DNA from: Palaemon carinicauda
Taxonomy: Eukaryota; Arthropoda; Malacostraca; Decapoda; Palaemonidae
Direction: 5' to 3'
DNA length: 64,000 bases
Assembly: GCF_036898095.1 (NCBI RefSeq)
Contig: NC_090761.1
Span: 42,908,446 to 42,972,445 of the forward strand
The notes beneath the pieces were generated by a model, which worked only from the letters and a program-made list of their open reading frames with translations, was not told the origin of the DNA and did no database searches. Shown here piece by piece: positions 12,368-24,214 of the stretch (position 1 is the first letter of the stretch; every line of letters begins with the position of its first letter). The translations under genes and the position numbers were made by a program.

Positions 12368-15185
12368 TGGAACCTCTACATACGAATTTAATCCGTTCCA
12401 GAACCAACTTCGGATGTAGAAAATGTTCGGATGTCGAAACGAATTTTCCCATAAGAATACATTGAAATAGGATTAATCCGTGGTTGAGCCCAAAAACCTA
12501 TGATAACTTCTTAATAAACTACTACACATAACTTTCCCATGAGAATAATGAACACTAAATTAGATAATAGACATGTAAATAAGAAGAATAGACATGTAAA
12601 TAAGAAGAATTAGCAAAAAATGATAAATAAGAAACGGGTTTTTAGCGTCACTTTACCTTAGAAACTCCAGCGCAGGTGTTGTTCGTCTTCGCTACGCAGA
12701 GAGGAGAGAGGAGACGGACGGACGGCGAGGAGGTAGAGAGGTTAACTACGATAAACGTAACATTACCGTAACTTATTCTAACTTACACTAAGTGAACTTT
12801 AACATAACTTAGCTTATTTTTTTTTTATTTTTTTTATTTTATATTTTTTTTTTACATTTTCTTTTTTTCTTTTTGATGATTACGTAATTTTAATCACTAT
12901 CACTTACATTTAAAATTGACTGAATTTCTTTTGCTTCACTCTTTTCCGTTTTCTGTGTTTCACTTTCTTCCGCTTCACTCTTTGCCGTTTTCTTCGGTTC
13001 ACTTACATCCTCTTCATCGGGAGTTCGCTTCGCAGTTTTTTAAAGAAAGCATCGATAGATAATTGCTTGGTACGGCTTTTCAGAATGTTTCGAAAGTGAG
13101 TTAGGCAAACATCATCCAATTGAGAAACTACACGACAAACCAGCAATTTCTTTGGATGGTATTTGTCGATGAAGTCGACCACGTCTTGATATTTTCCTAA
13201 CACCTCTTTTATTTGCGCTGAACCTAACACATGTTCTACCTCCTCGCTCTCTTCCTCGTCATCACTCATGTGCTCCGACATAGCATGGAGTTCCTTGAGC
13301 TCATCCGTCGTCAGTTCGTCGTGATGTTCGGCGACGAGTTCTGTAACGTCATCTGCGTTGACCTCCAGACCCATGGACTTGCCAAGGGAGACGATTTCCT
13401 CTACGGCTTCCGCTGCACCGACCACGGGATCAGGTTCGGGGTCAAAACCCTCGAAATCTCGGGGAGAAACTGCATCAGGCCACAGCTTCTTCCAGGCAGA
13501 ATTGAGGGTCCGTCGAGTTAATCTCACCCAAGCCTGATCTATGATCTTCAAGCAGTGCACGATGTTGAAGTGGCCCCTCCAAAATTCACGCAAAGTTAAG
13601 TTGGCGCTTTGCGTGACATTAAAGCACTGCTTAAATAAGTGCTTGGTGTACAGCTTCTTAAAATTAGAGATGACTTGCTGGTCCATGGGCTGAAGGATAG
13701 AGGTGGTATTCGGTGGAAGATACAGCACCTTTATGAACTTGAATTCATTGAAGATATCATCTTCAAGTCCGGGGGGGTGAGCGGGTGCATTGTCAAGGCA
13801 TAGCAGGCACTTTAAAGGCAATTTCTGTTCATGAAGATACTTCTTCACAGAAGGGCCGAAAACTTGGTTTACCCATTGCACAAAGAATTGCCTAGTGACC
13901 CAGGCCTTCGAGTTGGATCGCCAGAAAACATGAAGCTGATCCTTATCGACGTTGTGTGCTTTAAAGGCCCTAGGGTTCTCTGAATGGTAAACCAGTAAGG
14001 GCTTGACTTTAAAGTCCCCGCTAGCGTTGGCACATAGGGCAAGAGTCAACCGATCCTTCATTGGCTTATGCCCAGGCAATTTCTTCTCTTCGGCAGTGAT
14101 GTAGGTTCGACTCGGCATCTTCTTCCAAAACAGCCCGGTTTCATCACAATTAAACACCTGCTGCTCTACGTAGCCTTCTTCCTGCACGATCTTTTCGAAG
14201 TTCTTGACAAAGTCAGCTGCAGCCTTTGTGTCCGCACTAGCAGCCTCTCCGTGGCGAACAACTGAATGAATCCCGGACCGTTTCTTAAATTTCTCGAACC
14301 AGCCACGAGATGCCTTGAAATCATCTGAGGAAGGCTCGGTTGAACTCTCCCCAGCATCACCCCCAGAGCTCTCCTCCTTCAAGTCCGTAAAGATGGCGTG
14401 CGCCTTCTCGCAGATAACGGTCTCGGTGATGGTGTCGCCAACGATCTCTCTATCCTTAATCCACACTAGTAGAAGTCGTTCCATCTCTTCTATGATAGGG
14501 GTACGGCGTTTGGAAATTATAGTGATCCCCTTAGAAGGTTTCACTGCTTTAATAGCTTCCTTCTGTTTAAGGATTGTCGAGATCGTCGACATATTACGGC
14601 CATACTGTTTAGCAAGTTCACTCACGCGGATGCCACGCTCATGTTTTTCAATAATTTCCTGCTTAATTTCTATAGAAAGCATTTCCTTCTTCCTTTTCTC
14701 ACCACTACCACTACCACTGGCAAAACTAAGCCTTTTAGGAACCATACTTTACGTAAATTACCGTTAAAGGATGCACGTAAAAAATCACGATTAAAACACA
14801 GTTAATATCAGAACGCACAGAGCACAACCGCAAGAAGCCGACGAGAACAGAGGACTGACCCAAGCCGCGCTAATTGAGCGTCCCTCCAAGGTCGATGTGC
14901 TGCCTTCTATCGGCGGAAATAAAAAACACTTCAGGCGCTATGAGCACCGACTACGCGTACGAGTATTGTTTACTTCGGGTGTCGAAAAAAACATTCGGGT
15001 GTAGAGTCGGAACGTGTTCGAATTGTACTTCGCGTGTCGAAAAATTCGGATACAACCGGTACGACGAAAATTGCTTACTTCGTGTCGAAATAAAATTCGG
15101 GTGTAGAGTCAAAAATTTGCTCGAATTTTACTTCGGATGTTGGAAAATTCGGATGTAGATACGTTCGGATGTAGAGGTTCCACTG
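12365..15185 (-). mobile_element. Full-length Tigger (pogo-group) DNA transposon
   Basis: 2,821 bp bounded by terminal inverted repeats: left cagtggaacctctacatacg, and right reading cagtggaacctctacatccg on the other strand. TA dinucleotides lie immediately outside both ends (12363-12364 and 15186-15187), as expected for Tc1/mariner-superfamily insertion. Degenerate subterminal copies of the motif 'ttcgg(g/a)tgt' recur near both ends (for example 12420-12440 and 14995-15170) and are likely transposase-binding repeats. One long transposase frame lies on the minus strand. The insertion sits inside a (TA)n tract. Confidence 0.95.
13003..14745 (-). CDS. Tigger/TIGD-type transposase, intact
   Basis: 580 codons from ATG to stop with no interruption. 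It should catalyse cut-and-paste transposition of the surrounding element in the nucleus. Residues about 20-65 form a Psq/CENP-B-type helix-turn-helix (EIIEKHERGIRVSELAKQYG). Residues about 80-160 form the second CENP-B/Tc5-type DNA-binding domain, ending in ASRGWFEKFKKRSGI. The DDE domain follows, with candidate catalytic aspartates D201 (FNCDETGLFWK), D318 (CLDNAPAHP) and D355 (SILQPMDQQ). The last two are separated by 36 residues, which fits the pogo/Tigger DD30-36D pattern. Residues about 445-530 are acidic. Residues 561-568 (QLSIDAFF) fit the PCNA-interacting box consensus, a feature described for pogo transposases. An ATG, full length and all three acidic residues suggest recent activity. 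A domesticated TIGD gene is less likely because matching terminal repeats are present. Confidence 0.93.
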   Translation of the reverse strand: MVPKRLSFASGSGSGEKRKKEMLSIEIKQEIIEKHERGIRVSELAKQYGRNMSTISTILKQKEAIKAVKPSKGITIISKRRTPIIEEMERLLLVWIKDREIVGDTITETVICEKAHAIFTDLKEESSGGDAGESSTEPSSDDFKASRGWFEKFKKRSGIHSVVRHGEAASADTKAAADFVKNFEKIVQEEGYVEQQVFNCDETGLFWKKMPSRTYITAEEKKLPGHKPMKDRLTLALCANASGDFKVKPLLVYHSENPRAFKAHNVDKDQLHVFWRSNSKAWVTRQFFVQWVNQVFGPSVKKYLHEQKLPLKCLLCLDNAPAHPPGLEDDIFNEFKFIKVLYLPPNTTSILQPMDQQVISNFKKLYTKHLFKQCFNVTQSANLTLREFWRGHFNIVHCLKIIDQAWVRLTRRTLNSAWKKLWPDAVSPRDFEGFDPEPDPVVGAAEAVEEIVSLGKSMGLEVNADDVTELVAEHHDELTTDELKELHAMSEHMSDDEEESEEVEHVLGSAQIKEVLGKYQDVVDFIDKYHPKKLLVCRVVSQLDDVCLTHFRNILKSRTKQLSIDAFFKKLRSELPMKRM

Positions 15186-15189
15186 TATA

Positions 15190-15474
15190 TATGTGAATTA
15201 TGAAAGAATATGAGAGGTGGATGATGTATAAATATTTGGGAGCAAATATAACGTAATGCAGAATGGAAGAAGAGTCAATTTAGAAACCATATGGAAATAC
15301 AGGGTTATATCTATGGAAACCATAATTGAAATGTTGAACCGATTCTCCTTTCACGAAGTCGATAGTTGATACAGGAGGCGAATTAAAGAAATAAAAGTTG
15401 TCAGTGTCGAGATTATTTATTCGTGTAGAACGTGAGGAACTACAGTAGAATTAAAAGGGTACGATATATTGGTA
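15190..15474. other. No clear feature; possible LINE remnant
   Basis: The sequence right of the Tigger contains a short MYKYLGANI-like reading near 15220, reminiscent of LINE RT connection segments, but it is too short to assign. Confidence 0.25.
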
Positions 15475-15721
15475 GAAGAGATTCTTAGCTATGGTAAGCA
15501 GCACTTCTAGAAGGGAACTCCAAAATCCAACCATTATTCTCTAGTCTTGGGAAGTGTCATAGCCTCTGTACCATGGCCTTCCACTGTCTTGGGTTGGAGA
15601 TCCCTTGCTTCAGGGTGCACTCAGGTATCTATTTTATCTGTTTCCTTATTTCATTTCTTCACAGGGCAATTTTCCCTGTTGGAGCCAATGGGCTTATAGA
15701 ATTCTGCTCTTCAAACTAGCA

Positions 15722-15722
<1 letters not shown>
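15475..15722 (-). repeat. R1 copy, reverse
   Basis: Reverse-orientation R1 with the usual landmarks (ctccaaaatccaaccattat, ccatggccttccactgtct). It terminates at a long (AAT)n tract. Confidence 0.85.
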
Positions 15723-15787
<65 letters not shown>

Positions 15788-15859
15788 TGTTAGTGGAAAG
15801 GAGAATAAAATTACTTACAAAATATGGATTATCATAATTATCATCATCATTTTCATTAC

Positions 15860-15903
<44 letters not shown>

Positions 15904-15904
15904 G
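15723..15904. repeat. (AAT)n and (TTA)n microsatellites
   Basis: About 60 bp of AAT units (15723-15786), a ~70-bp spacer and about 45 bp of TTA units. Two R1 copies in opposite orientation (15475-15722 and 15905-16035) point away from this centre, giving an inverted arrangement. Confidence 0.9.
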
Positions 15905-16035
15905 CTAATTTACAACCCTAGCTGGAAAAGGGGGATGCTATAAACCCATTGGCTCCAACAGTGAAAATGGCCCAGTACGGAAAGGAAATCGAGAAAACGT
16001 CTAGAATAGTGTGCCTGAGTGTACTCTCAGCTGCC
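15905..16035 (+). repeat. R1 fragment, forward
   Basis: Forward R1 with an internal deletion: it jumps from the 'gaaaggaaa' segment to 'agaatagtgtgcctgagtgt'. Confidence 0.75.
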
Positions 16036-16540
16036 TGTAGGTTGACGGGCCTTAATACTAATTAGTTGTAGAGGTTTACTTTTTATTGAAGAATGGCACA
16101 GCCTTTATAAAGGATAAATATCCTTTGTGGCAGTAAGAGCGTTGATTCAAATTAAAACATCCAGTAAGAGCAGGATATTTCAACAATCTTATCTTCGGCA
16201 TGTCATATACATCACCCAGTATAACTGGTCTTTATAAATTCAATCCGGATAAACATTAATATATATAGTTTACCTTGTACATGTGATAAATTAAGTAAAA
16301 CCACAATTTATAAAAATATTAAATTTATTTCAAGCTTTCGGTGAGACCATGCCCTATCCATGTTCTGAAGAGGAAGAGGGATGGTCCCTAGGAAAACTTA
16401 AAATACGTATAATTTTTCATAAAATGTGTGTTTATCTTATCAATCCAGATAAATCTAATGTTAGGAGATAATGCAAACAATCAAGCGCATGCACGCATTC
16501 CCAAAATCGTATATGACATGTAAATATTAGTTATATCACT
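16036..16540. other. No gene seen
   Basis: AT-rich DNA. The segment 'caagctttcggtgagacc' at about 16331 looks repeat-derived but cannot be assigned. Confidence 0.4.
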
Positions 16541-17011
16541 TTCAAATCTCTATTTATTCAACTCATTTTTTTTCTTTAATTCATAAGCATTTCAAAGATT
16601 AAGCCCAAGGGATCATAGTTTTCATATCTCTACTTATTCAACTTTCTTTTTCTTTAATTCATAAGCATTTCAAAGATTAAGCCCATTTAATGAGAATAGA
16701 TGGAAATAGAATTGCAAAGAAGAGATGGGACTGGACGCCTGGTGGAAGGAGATCAAGAGGTAGACCACGTAAACGCTGGAGGGATGGAATTGAAGAGATT
16801 TTGACAAAGAACAACGTGCCAACAATTGAACAGCTGAGAAGAGAGGGAATTTTTTAAAAACAGAATTGAGTGGAGAAGACAACTGATTTCACTGACAGGC
16901 TGAAAGCCTACCTGGAAGTGGAAGTGAAGTGAAGTGAAGTGAAGTGAAGCCCAAGGGATCATCACTTTTAAATATCTACTTGCTTAACTCTCTTTTTCCT
17001 TAATTCGTAAG
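16541..17011. repeat. Short tandem repeat (~80-bp unit) split by a LINE fragment
   Basis: Units begin at about 16541 and 16621, and a third resumes after the LINE at about 16966. They share tctttaattcataagcattt followed by caaagattaagcccaaggg. Without the inserted LINE the array would be continuous. Confidence 0.75.
16685..16950 (+). mobile_element. 5'-truncated LINE 3' end with (GAAGT)n tail
   Basis: The translation MRIDGNRIAKKRWDWTPGG, then RGRPRKRWRDGI, is the C-terminal tail of a LINE reverse transcriptase. After an in-frame stop the fragment ends in about five gaagt units (16925-16949). The flanking 'aagccca' occurs before (about 16679-16685) and after (about 16947-16953) the element and is the probable target duplication, slightly blurred by the tail. 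Only the last ~80 codons survive. Confidence 0.75.
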
Positions 17012-17764
<753 letters not shown>

Positions 17765-17991
17765 CTTCCAACAAAGGTACGTATCACCCTACTGCTAAAT
17801 GTTCTGATATTTGTTGACGATAGAATTATAACGCATCCTTATAATTAAAGAAAAAAAAATATCCAGAAAAAAAAATCCTGAAAGAACTACTCGAAATTCA
17901 CAGCAAGGTCAGAATCTGCGGCCCAAAGTTTTCAGTTTGAATCTGAAACGAAAAATTGATCGTCTAGTGAGCACCAAGTCATTGTCTACAA

Positions 17992-18313
17992 CAGAGGTTC
18001 CCAACCTGGGGGAAATTTCCCCCTGGGGGGAAATTTGAAGCTTCCAGGGGGGAAATAATTACACTACCTACTAACTAAAACAAGCGGAAAAATGTCCACA
18101 TAGTATGTGCGGCAATTTGTTGTTAGCCATTCAATTGTGATATGATCATATCATTTCTCACTGACATGATATTCAAGGGGAGAATTGGAATATCATGCCC
18201 ATTTCTGAGGCAGGCGAGTGGGCATGAGGACTGGGCGGGGCATGAAGGGGGAAATCTGGATGGTTGAACTAGGTGCAGGGGGGAAATGACAGAAAAAAGG
18301 TTGGGAACCACTG
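17992..18313. mobile_element. 322-bp hAT MITE with 8-bp target duplication
   Basis: Terminal inverted repeats are cagaggttcccaacctgggg at the left and, on the other strand, cagtggttcccaacc at the right, a typical hAT end. The 8-bp sequence gtctacaa lies directly outside both ends (17984-17991 and 18314-18321) and fits the nTnnnnAn hAT target preference. G-runs lie just inside both ends. It has no coding capacity, so a transposase must have been supplied in trans. Confidence 0.93.
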
Positions 18314-19403
18314 GTCTACAAGATCTCACTGTCAAATATATTGATTGATAGTGTGGTGCTACAATCCATGCTGAAGACGATGGGTCAAGAGCAGTGGTTC
18401 TTAAACTTTTTTTGCCTTACGCCCCCCTTCCGCATTAAACATAGATCCCATGCTACCCCCCCACCCCCACCCCCACCCCCACCCTTGAAATTTTTGCCAT
18501 ACTAGAAAGTACCGTATGTATGTATGTATTGTTTTTATAAATGAAAGAGCGAGAAAGGAAACAAGAAAGTTAACGAGAAAAAGAGAGAAGGGGGAAGGGA
18601 GGGAGGGAGGGAGAGAGGAACAAAGAGGGAGAGGAAGCAGGAATGTTAGAGAGAGAAAGAGAGAGAGACAAAGGACAACACAAAAAAAAATCACACAATG
18701 GAAGGCAAGCATAGCATATCTGCACTTCTGACAATTAATATACATACCGGTTTACACAGATGTGTACATCCGGTACATAAGAATTTTAAGTTCAAGAATA
18801 CACGCAATTCATAACGATTCACACAAATGAGCATAAATACGTAAAAGAAACCGACATATAGTCCAATACTCATTTTGATATACACATAAAATTCAATGCA
18901 TATGCATATCAAAAAATAAATAAATCCACGCACACACAAATGCATATATATTTTCTATACATGTGATAAGTAGTTAAAATGAACTTTCAAACTGCGTACC
19001 CACATAAATTCACACATATACTACATGTACCCAATATTCACATTCTTTTAGGTCACACATATTCACTTATACACAAGTTCCGGTACACAAACATACATAT
19101 ACATAGGTCTATATAAGTAAAGACTCACAAAATCAAGTACTTAGAAATTCAAACAAATTTACGAAGTTATTCACATACATGCAAAATAAATGAATATTTA
19201 ATTGAGCATTCAGACCCCCAAAAAATCTTAATTTAGAAATAACTAAAATTTAATAAAAACATTTATACTGTTGCTATATATGATATACAAAACTAGATGA
19301 TAATATAGTCTTCATTGTGGACAATAATTTCCTCTTAACATTTTCACATTTATGACGATTCCAAATGCATATATAATTATATATATCGTAGTTATTCATG
19401 TGC

Positions 19404-19409
<6 letters not shown>

Positions 19410-19454
<45 letters not shown>

Positions 19455-19489
19455 CATATATCTATATACATATATATACATATATATAC

Positions 19490-19558
<69 letters not shown>
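19410..19558. repeat. (TA)n / (TACATA)n microsatellite inside the hAT element
   Basis: TA dinucleotides with an internal block of tatataca units, located in the left half of the hAT element. Confidence 0.95.
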
Positions 19559-19559
<1 letters not shown>

Positions 19560-19694
19560 TGTGTGTTGTGTAATGCCACGTATTTCAATTTCTAAAATCT
19601 GGTCACTCTGGCCTATATGCATAATGCATATGCATAATTTCATTATAACTCCCCTTTTCACACCTCAAATAAATGAACACCCTAGTTATGGGTG

Positions 19695-20027
19695 TGTAAG
19701 GACAGTGAGACAAGCGTCACCAAGATCAACTGATACTTTATTTGAATGCGCACGGAAATACATAACAAGGTGCGGACGGAAACGTAGGATTACATTGGCG
19801 CCAAGTCAGATTTAAGTGCCCGCCAAAATATATGTGTTTTCTTACACTTACAAATATATGAATTATGGATTAACAAAAACATGTCATGAAACGATACATA
19901 TATCAAAATGTAGCTCTGGTAGAGCGGAATATATATACATAGGACACCACAGTGTGGCGAAGAGAGAATTTAAATAAATAAGTAGTTTGTCGATTTTCTG
20001 GACGACGAAGGGATCGGTGTCCTTACA
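19695..20027 (-). repeat. 3' LTR of the Gypsy element
   Basis: 333 bp starting tgtaaggaca and ending tgtccttaca (plus-strand view), a 10-bp perfect terminal inverted repeat. It is identical to the other LTR by eye. Confidence 0.95.
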
Positions 20028-20045
20028 AGTACTCCCCCCCCAAGA
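20028..20045 (-). promoter_or_regulatory. Polypurine tract of the Gypsy element
   Basis: On the minus strand a run of nine G followed by AGTACT lies immediately before the 3' LTR, where plus-strand DNA synthesis would be primed. Confidence 0.8.
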
Positions 20046-20071
20046 CATCGGGCGGCGTAGAGGGCTGATGA

Positions 20072-21045
20072 TCAATCTTCGTATCTCTTCGGGCGTCGGA
20101 GGGTTCCTCTTGTTTTTGAACGGAGGGGCGCGCTGGCGGTCGGTGTAAGGATTTCTTCCTCTTGACGTCGTTTGATGATTTTTCCTTCGTTGGGCGGCTT
20201 GTTTTGTGGCGGAACTCTGGGTCTGCCAGGTCCAGCGGAGGCGGTGTCGCTTCCTTCGAGAAACGCTGGTTTCACGCGGTCTATAGAGACCCAGTCCTCT
20301 TGGCCATGGACGTCGAGAAGGAAGGCTTTCGTTGTCTTTTTAATAACCCGGTAGGGACCTCGATAAGGTCTAGTCAGTGGTTGTCGATGAGCGTCGACAC
20401 GGACAAAAACGTACTTGCAGTCATCCAGGCTTTTTGGCTTGAAGTGCTTGGTTCTGTCCTGGTAAGTTTTGAGACACGGCCTGAACTTCCTGGCGATATC
20501 CCTTAGGTGATCCAGCTGCGTGTCGTCGGTTGATGAGGGAAAGAATTCGCCAGGAACTGCGAGCGCTTCCCCGTAAACTTTTTCGGAGGGCGAAGGTTCG
20601 CCGTCTGCGCGAGGGGCGGTGCGAAGGCCGAGGAGTACCCAAGGAAGTCGTGATTTCCAGTCCCCGTCGGTGCAGCTCGCCATCAGGGCCGCCTTGAGGG
20701 CGCGGTGCGTTCGTTCGACCATACCGTTTGCCGCGGGGTTGTACGCCGTGGTGCTGTGGAGCGTCGTCCCCATCAGGTTCGCCAAAGCCAGCCATATTTC
20801 TGAGAGGAAAGCGGGGCCTCTGTCAGTCGTGATGTCGTCAGGAACGCCAAACCTGCTCACCCAGCTTGACAGGAGGGCTTCGGCACATGCTTGAGTCGTA
20901 GCTTTGGTCATCGGCGATGCCTCCAACCACCTCGTGGAGCGATCGATGATCGTAAGTAGGTAGCGAGCGGATCCAGAAGGGGGCAATGGTCCCACGACGT
21001 CGATGTGTATATGTCCGAAACATCTTTTTGGCTGGGGGAAAATAG
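20072..21045 (-). CDS. Gypsy integrase core and C-terminal domain (downstream reading frame)
   Basis: This frame encodes the integrase catalytic core and tail. The first catalytic Asp lies in HIDVVGP just upstream of the stretch that starts at about 20995. Counting from that point, D58 (TTDRG) and E94 (NGMVERTH) follow with 35 residues between them, giving DD35E. A GPY-type C-terminal module (RPYRGPYRVI ... VSIDRVKP) and a basic tail follow. It is in a different frame from gag-pol: the switch lies at about 21030-21050, in a short T-run and C-run after the integrase zinc finger. No slippery-site logic is apparent, so this is either a disabling indel or a sequence error. Confidence 0.88.
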
Positions 21046-24000
21046 CCCACCCCCGATTCGGTGTGACGGCTGACCTTGCTTGACTGGCAGTTGATGCATG
21101 ACCTCGCCCATTCTCGGGCGTCCTTTTTTATCCCAGGCCAGACAAACTTTTCAGACAGAAGGCGAGCGGTGGTGCGTCCTGAGGGGTGCGAAAGTCCATA
21201 GATGATATCGAATATTTTCCTTCTGCAGGAGGCTGGTACCCAGGGACGAGGGCGGCCCGTGCTGGTGTCGCAAAGAATAGTTACTCCTGCTGGTCCGAGG
21301 GGAACCGCACTTATCTTGAGCGCGGATGGCTCCGTCAGGTGAACCTGTGCTTCTCGGTCAGTGCGTTGTTCGGTTGCGAGATTGGCGTAGTCGATTCCCA
21401 GGTGGATCGCGTCAATTTCAATCCTTGAAAGGGCGTCTGCGACTGGGTTTTTCTTTCCTGGGACGTAACGTATGGTGCACCCGAATTCGGCGATTGATGC
21501 GAGATGACGTTGTTGTCGGGATGACCATGCGTCCGTTGATTTCGTGAAGGCGTGGACGAGGGGTTGATGATCCGTTGCAATCGTGAAGGGGGTACCCTCC
21601 AAGATGTGCCTGAAGTGGCGGACGGCGAGGTAGACGGCGAGGAGTTCCCTATCGAAGGTGCTGTATCTTGTTTCAGCGGGTTTCAATTTCTTGCTGAAGA
21701 ATGCCAGCGGTCGAGGAGAACCATCGACGAGTTGCTCAAGCACAGCCCCGCAGGCGACGTTGCTGGCGTCGGTCGTTAGTCGCAGGGGCGCGTTGTCGTC
21801 GAAATGAGCCAGGGTGGTGGCATTCGCAAGGGCATCCTTCGTCCGAGCGAATGCCTGTTGCTGGGGCAAGCCCCACTCGAGTTTTTTTGCTTTTCCTTTC
21901 AGGACGTCGTCGAGGGGTGACAGGGTTTGTGCGATGTTGGGGATGAAGCGCCTGTAGTAATTGACCATTCCCAAGAACTCCTGAAGTTGGCGAATGGTCG
22001 TAGGTATTGGGAACTTCCTGATGGCGTCGACTTTGGTTGTCATGGGTTTTACCCCGCGCGAGGATACACGGTGACCAAGGAAATCCACTCCCTCCGCACC
22101 GAACGTACATTTGTCGAAGCGTACGACTAGGCCGTTCTCCTGTAGGCGCTTTAGGACGGTGCGGACGTGTCCCCGGTGTTCCTCCTTGGTTTTCGAGAAT
22201 ATCAGGATGTCGTCGACGTAGCAGACGCAGAAAGGTAGGTCACCCAGAATGCTATCCATTAGTCGTTGGAAGGTTGCCCCGGCGTTGCGTAGACCGAAGG
22301 TTGAGTATGCGAAGGTGGAGGATCCGAACGGCGTTACAATGGCAGTTTTCGGGATATCTTCCGGGAATACGGGGACCTGGAAGTAAGACTTGAGAAGGTC
22401 CATCTTGGTAAAAAACCTAGCGCCGTGCAACGCGTTCGTTAGGTCCTGCATGTTGGGCAGTGGGTAGTGATCGGGCGTTGTGATGAGGTTGAGGCACCTG
22501 TAGTCGCCGCAAGGTCTCCAGGACCCGTCCGGCTTTTTAACCATGTGCAGGGGTGATGCCCAGGGGCTCGATGCTTTCTTACAGATACCCATGCGTTCCA
22601 TGTCCTCGAAGGCGCGTTTGGTATCCTTCAGTTTCTGAGGTGGGAGGCGGCGGAATTTGGCGTGAGTGGGAGGTCCTGTCGTTGTGATGTGGTGGTAGAT
22701 GCCATGCTTGGACGGGGAACCTGGCGAGTGTCGGAGCTCGGGCTTGAAAACCTCGGGAAACTCTCGTAGGAGGTCGGCGTAGGGGTGCGTTGTTACGGCG
22801 GATACGGACATTGTTGCAGGGCCATGTTCTAGGGCGCGAGACTGGCAGGTCCCCGTGTCGATGAGACGTCTGTTAGCGACATCGACGAGGAGTCCATGGT
22901 GGGCGAGGAAATACGCACCGAGGAGGGGGCGATTGACGTCGGCGATAGCGAAGGGCCAAGAATACGAACGGCCCATGATAGATATCTTGAGGGTCTTGAT
23001 TCCATAGCACCGTATGGGAGATCCGTTGGCGGCGATGAGTGAGGGAGCGTTTTTGTCGAGACCGCGGTCTAGGTCGGACTTCGAAGGAGGGAACGTTGAC
23101 TGCATTGCGCCGGTGTCCACCATGAGTCTACGGTTGGAAATGGTATCGAGGATACAGAAACCAATCTTGTTATGGTTAACTGCGGCCGCGATGGTGGCAG
23201 GTGGCTGCTTCTGGCGCCATCTTCTAGGGAAACTGCATGGTGCTCTACATTTCTTGGCGTCACTGCCGAACTGTTGGTGGTAGAAGCACCATGCTGGGTT
23301 AGGCCTAGGGTTTGGTCGCGTCGGTTGCGGTGGTTTCTTTCTTGATAGAATGTTGATCTCGTCGTCCTCGAGGGCCATTGCCGAGGAGTCTATGGAAGAG
23401 CAGCTGCTGAAGGAGGAGAACGGAGGCGGTGTTGACGATGATGCTCCGAGGCGAGATGCTTTGGAGGCCTCGTGGAGCTTCTGAGCCTTCGACAGGAGTT
23501 CGTTCATCGGGAGCATGTCGGCGTCTGTCAGTTGGGCCCGTACGTCCTGTGGTAGGCGTCGAAGAAAGATCTCGCGAGATAAGCTAATCTCACGTCGTCG
23601 GCCGTTGCTGTCTGTTTCGGGGAGCATGAGCAGGCCGGTTAGCTCGTCCCACGCCTCGACAGGAGAGGTGTCACCCATGGGCTTGCCGGCGAGGTCCAGT
23701 ACTTTCTGTGCCCTTGCTGAGACGGAGAGGGAGTAGATACCGATGAGTTTCGTTCTCAGGTCGTCGTATGAAACTTGGTCGGCCTGGGCGTCGAGCCATG
23801 GGGAAATCTTGTCGAATACTTCTTCAGGTATGGAGGTGAGAACGATGTCAGCCTTGGCGCAGGAGTCGCTGAGTCTAGCGACGCGGAAGAGTACGTCCGC
23901 TCTCAGGAACCAGGAAGCGGTGTTGTGTTGAGAAAAGGGCGGCAGTTTGACTTTGGGCGTGGAGGCGAGGCCGTTGGGTGCGATGGGCGTGTTGCTCCCT

Positions 24001-24062
24001 ACATCGTGGCCAGACGACGAGTCGGCGAAGAGGTGAGAGGTTGATATGTCGGTTAAGCTCAT
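21030..24062 (-). CDS. Gypsy gag-protease-RT-RNase H-integrase N-terminal polyprotein
   Basis: The open frame starts at ATG 24062 and stays correct to about 21030 (its out-of-frame tail runs on to 20838). The capsid-like gag occupies residues about 36-200. A CHCC finger (CFYHQQFGSDAKKCRAPC) spans 259-276. The protease active site is VDTGA (315-319). RT motifs are FTKMDL (551-556) and YVDD (615-618). RNase H motifs are TTDAS (763-767), DHQPL (831-835) and ADALSR (875-880). In the integrase HHCC finger, H959, C989 and C992 are present, but the position expected for the first His is Tyr955. Gag and pol share one frame, so no gag-pol frameshift is needed. Confidence 0.93.
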
Positions 24063-24200
24063 CCTACTGCCTTACGTTCACCGAAGTGTGGGAGAACCAA
24101 AGGCAGGTTCTTGCCTAAGGTAACGGAGTATGTAGAAGGTAGCACGGCCGTAATAAGTCCGTTAATGGCAAAGCCAAAACCGCTGATGCTACTTTCAACT

Positions 24201-24212
24201 CCGGGGTCACCA
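24201..24212 (-). promoter_or_regulatory. Primer-binding site, tRNA-Trp type
   Basis: Two bases inside the 5' LTR the minus strand reads TGGTGACCCCGG. This matches the 3' end of arthropod tRNA-Trp over about 11 nt (from memory of the tRNA). CsRn1-clade elements are known for tRNA-Trp priming. Confidence 0.65.
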
Positions 24213-24214
24213 GT

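Noticed and set aside
14315..14767. 150-codon plus-strand frame opposite the Tigger transposase
   Set aside because: Antisense shadow of the transposase DNA-binding region, with no motif of its own.
20162..24044. Numerous plus-strand open frames across the Gypsy element
   Set aside because: They are antisense shadows of the GC-rich gag-pol frame.
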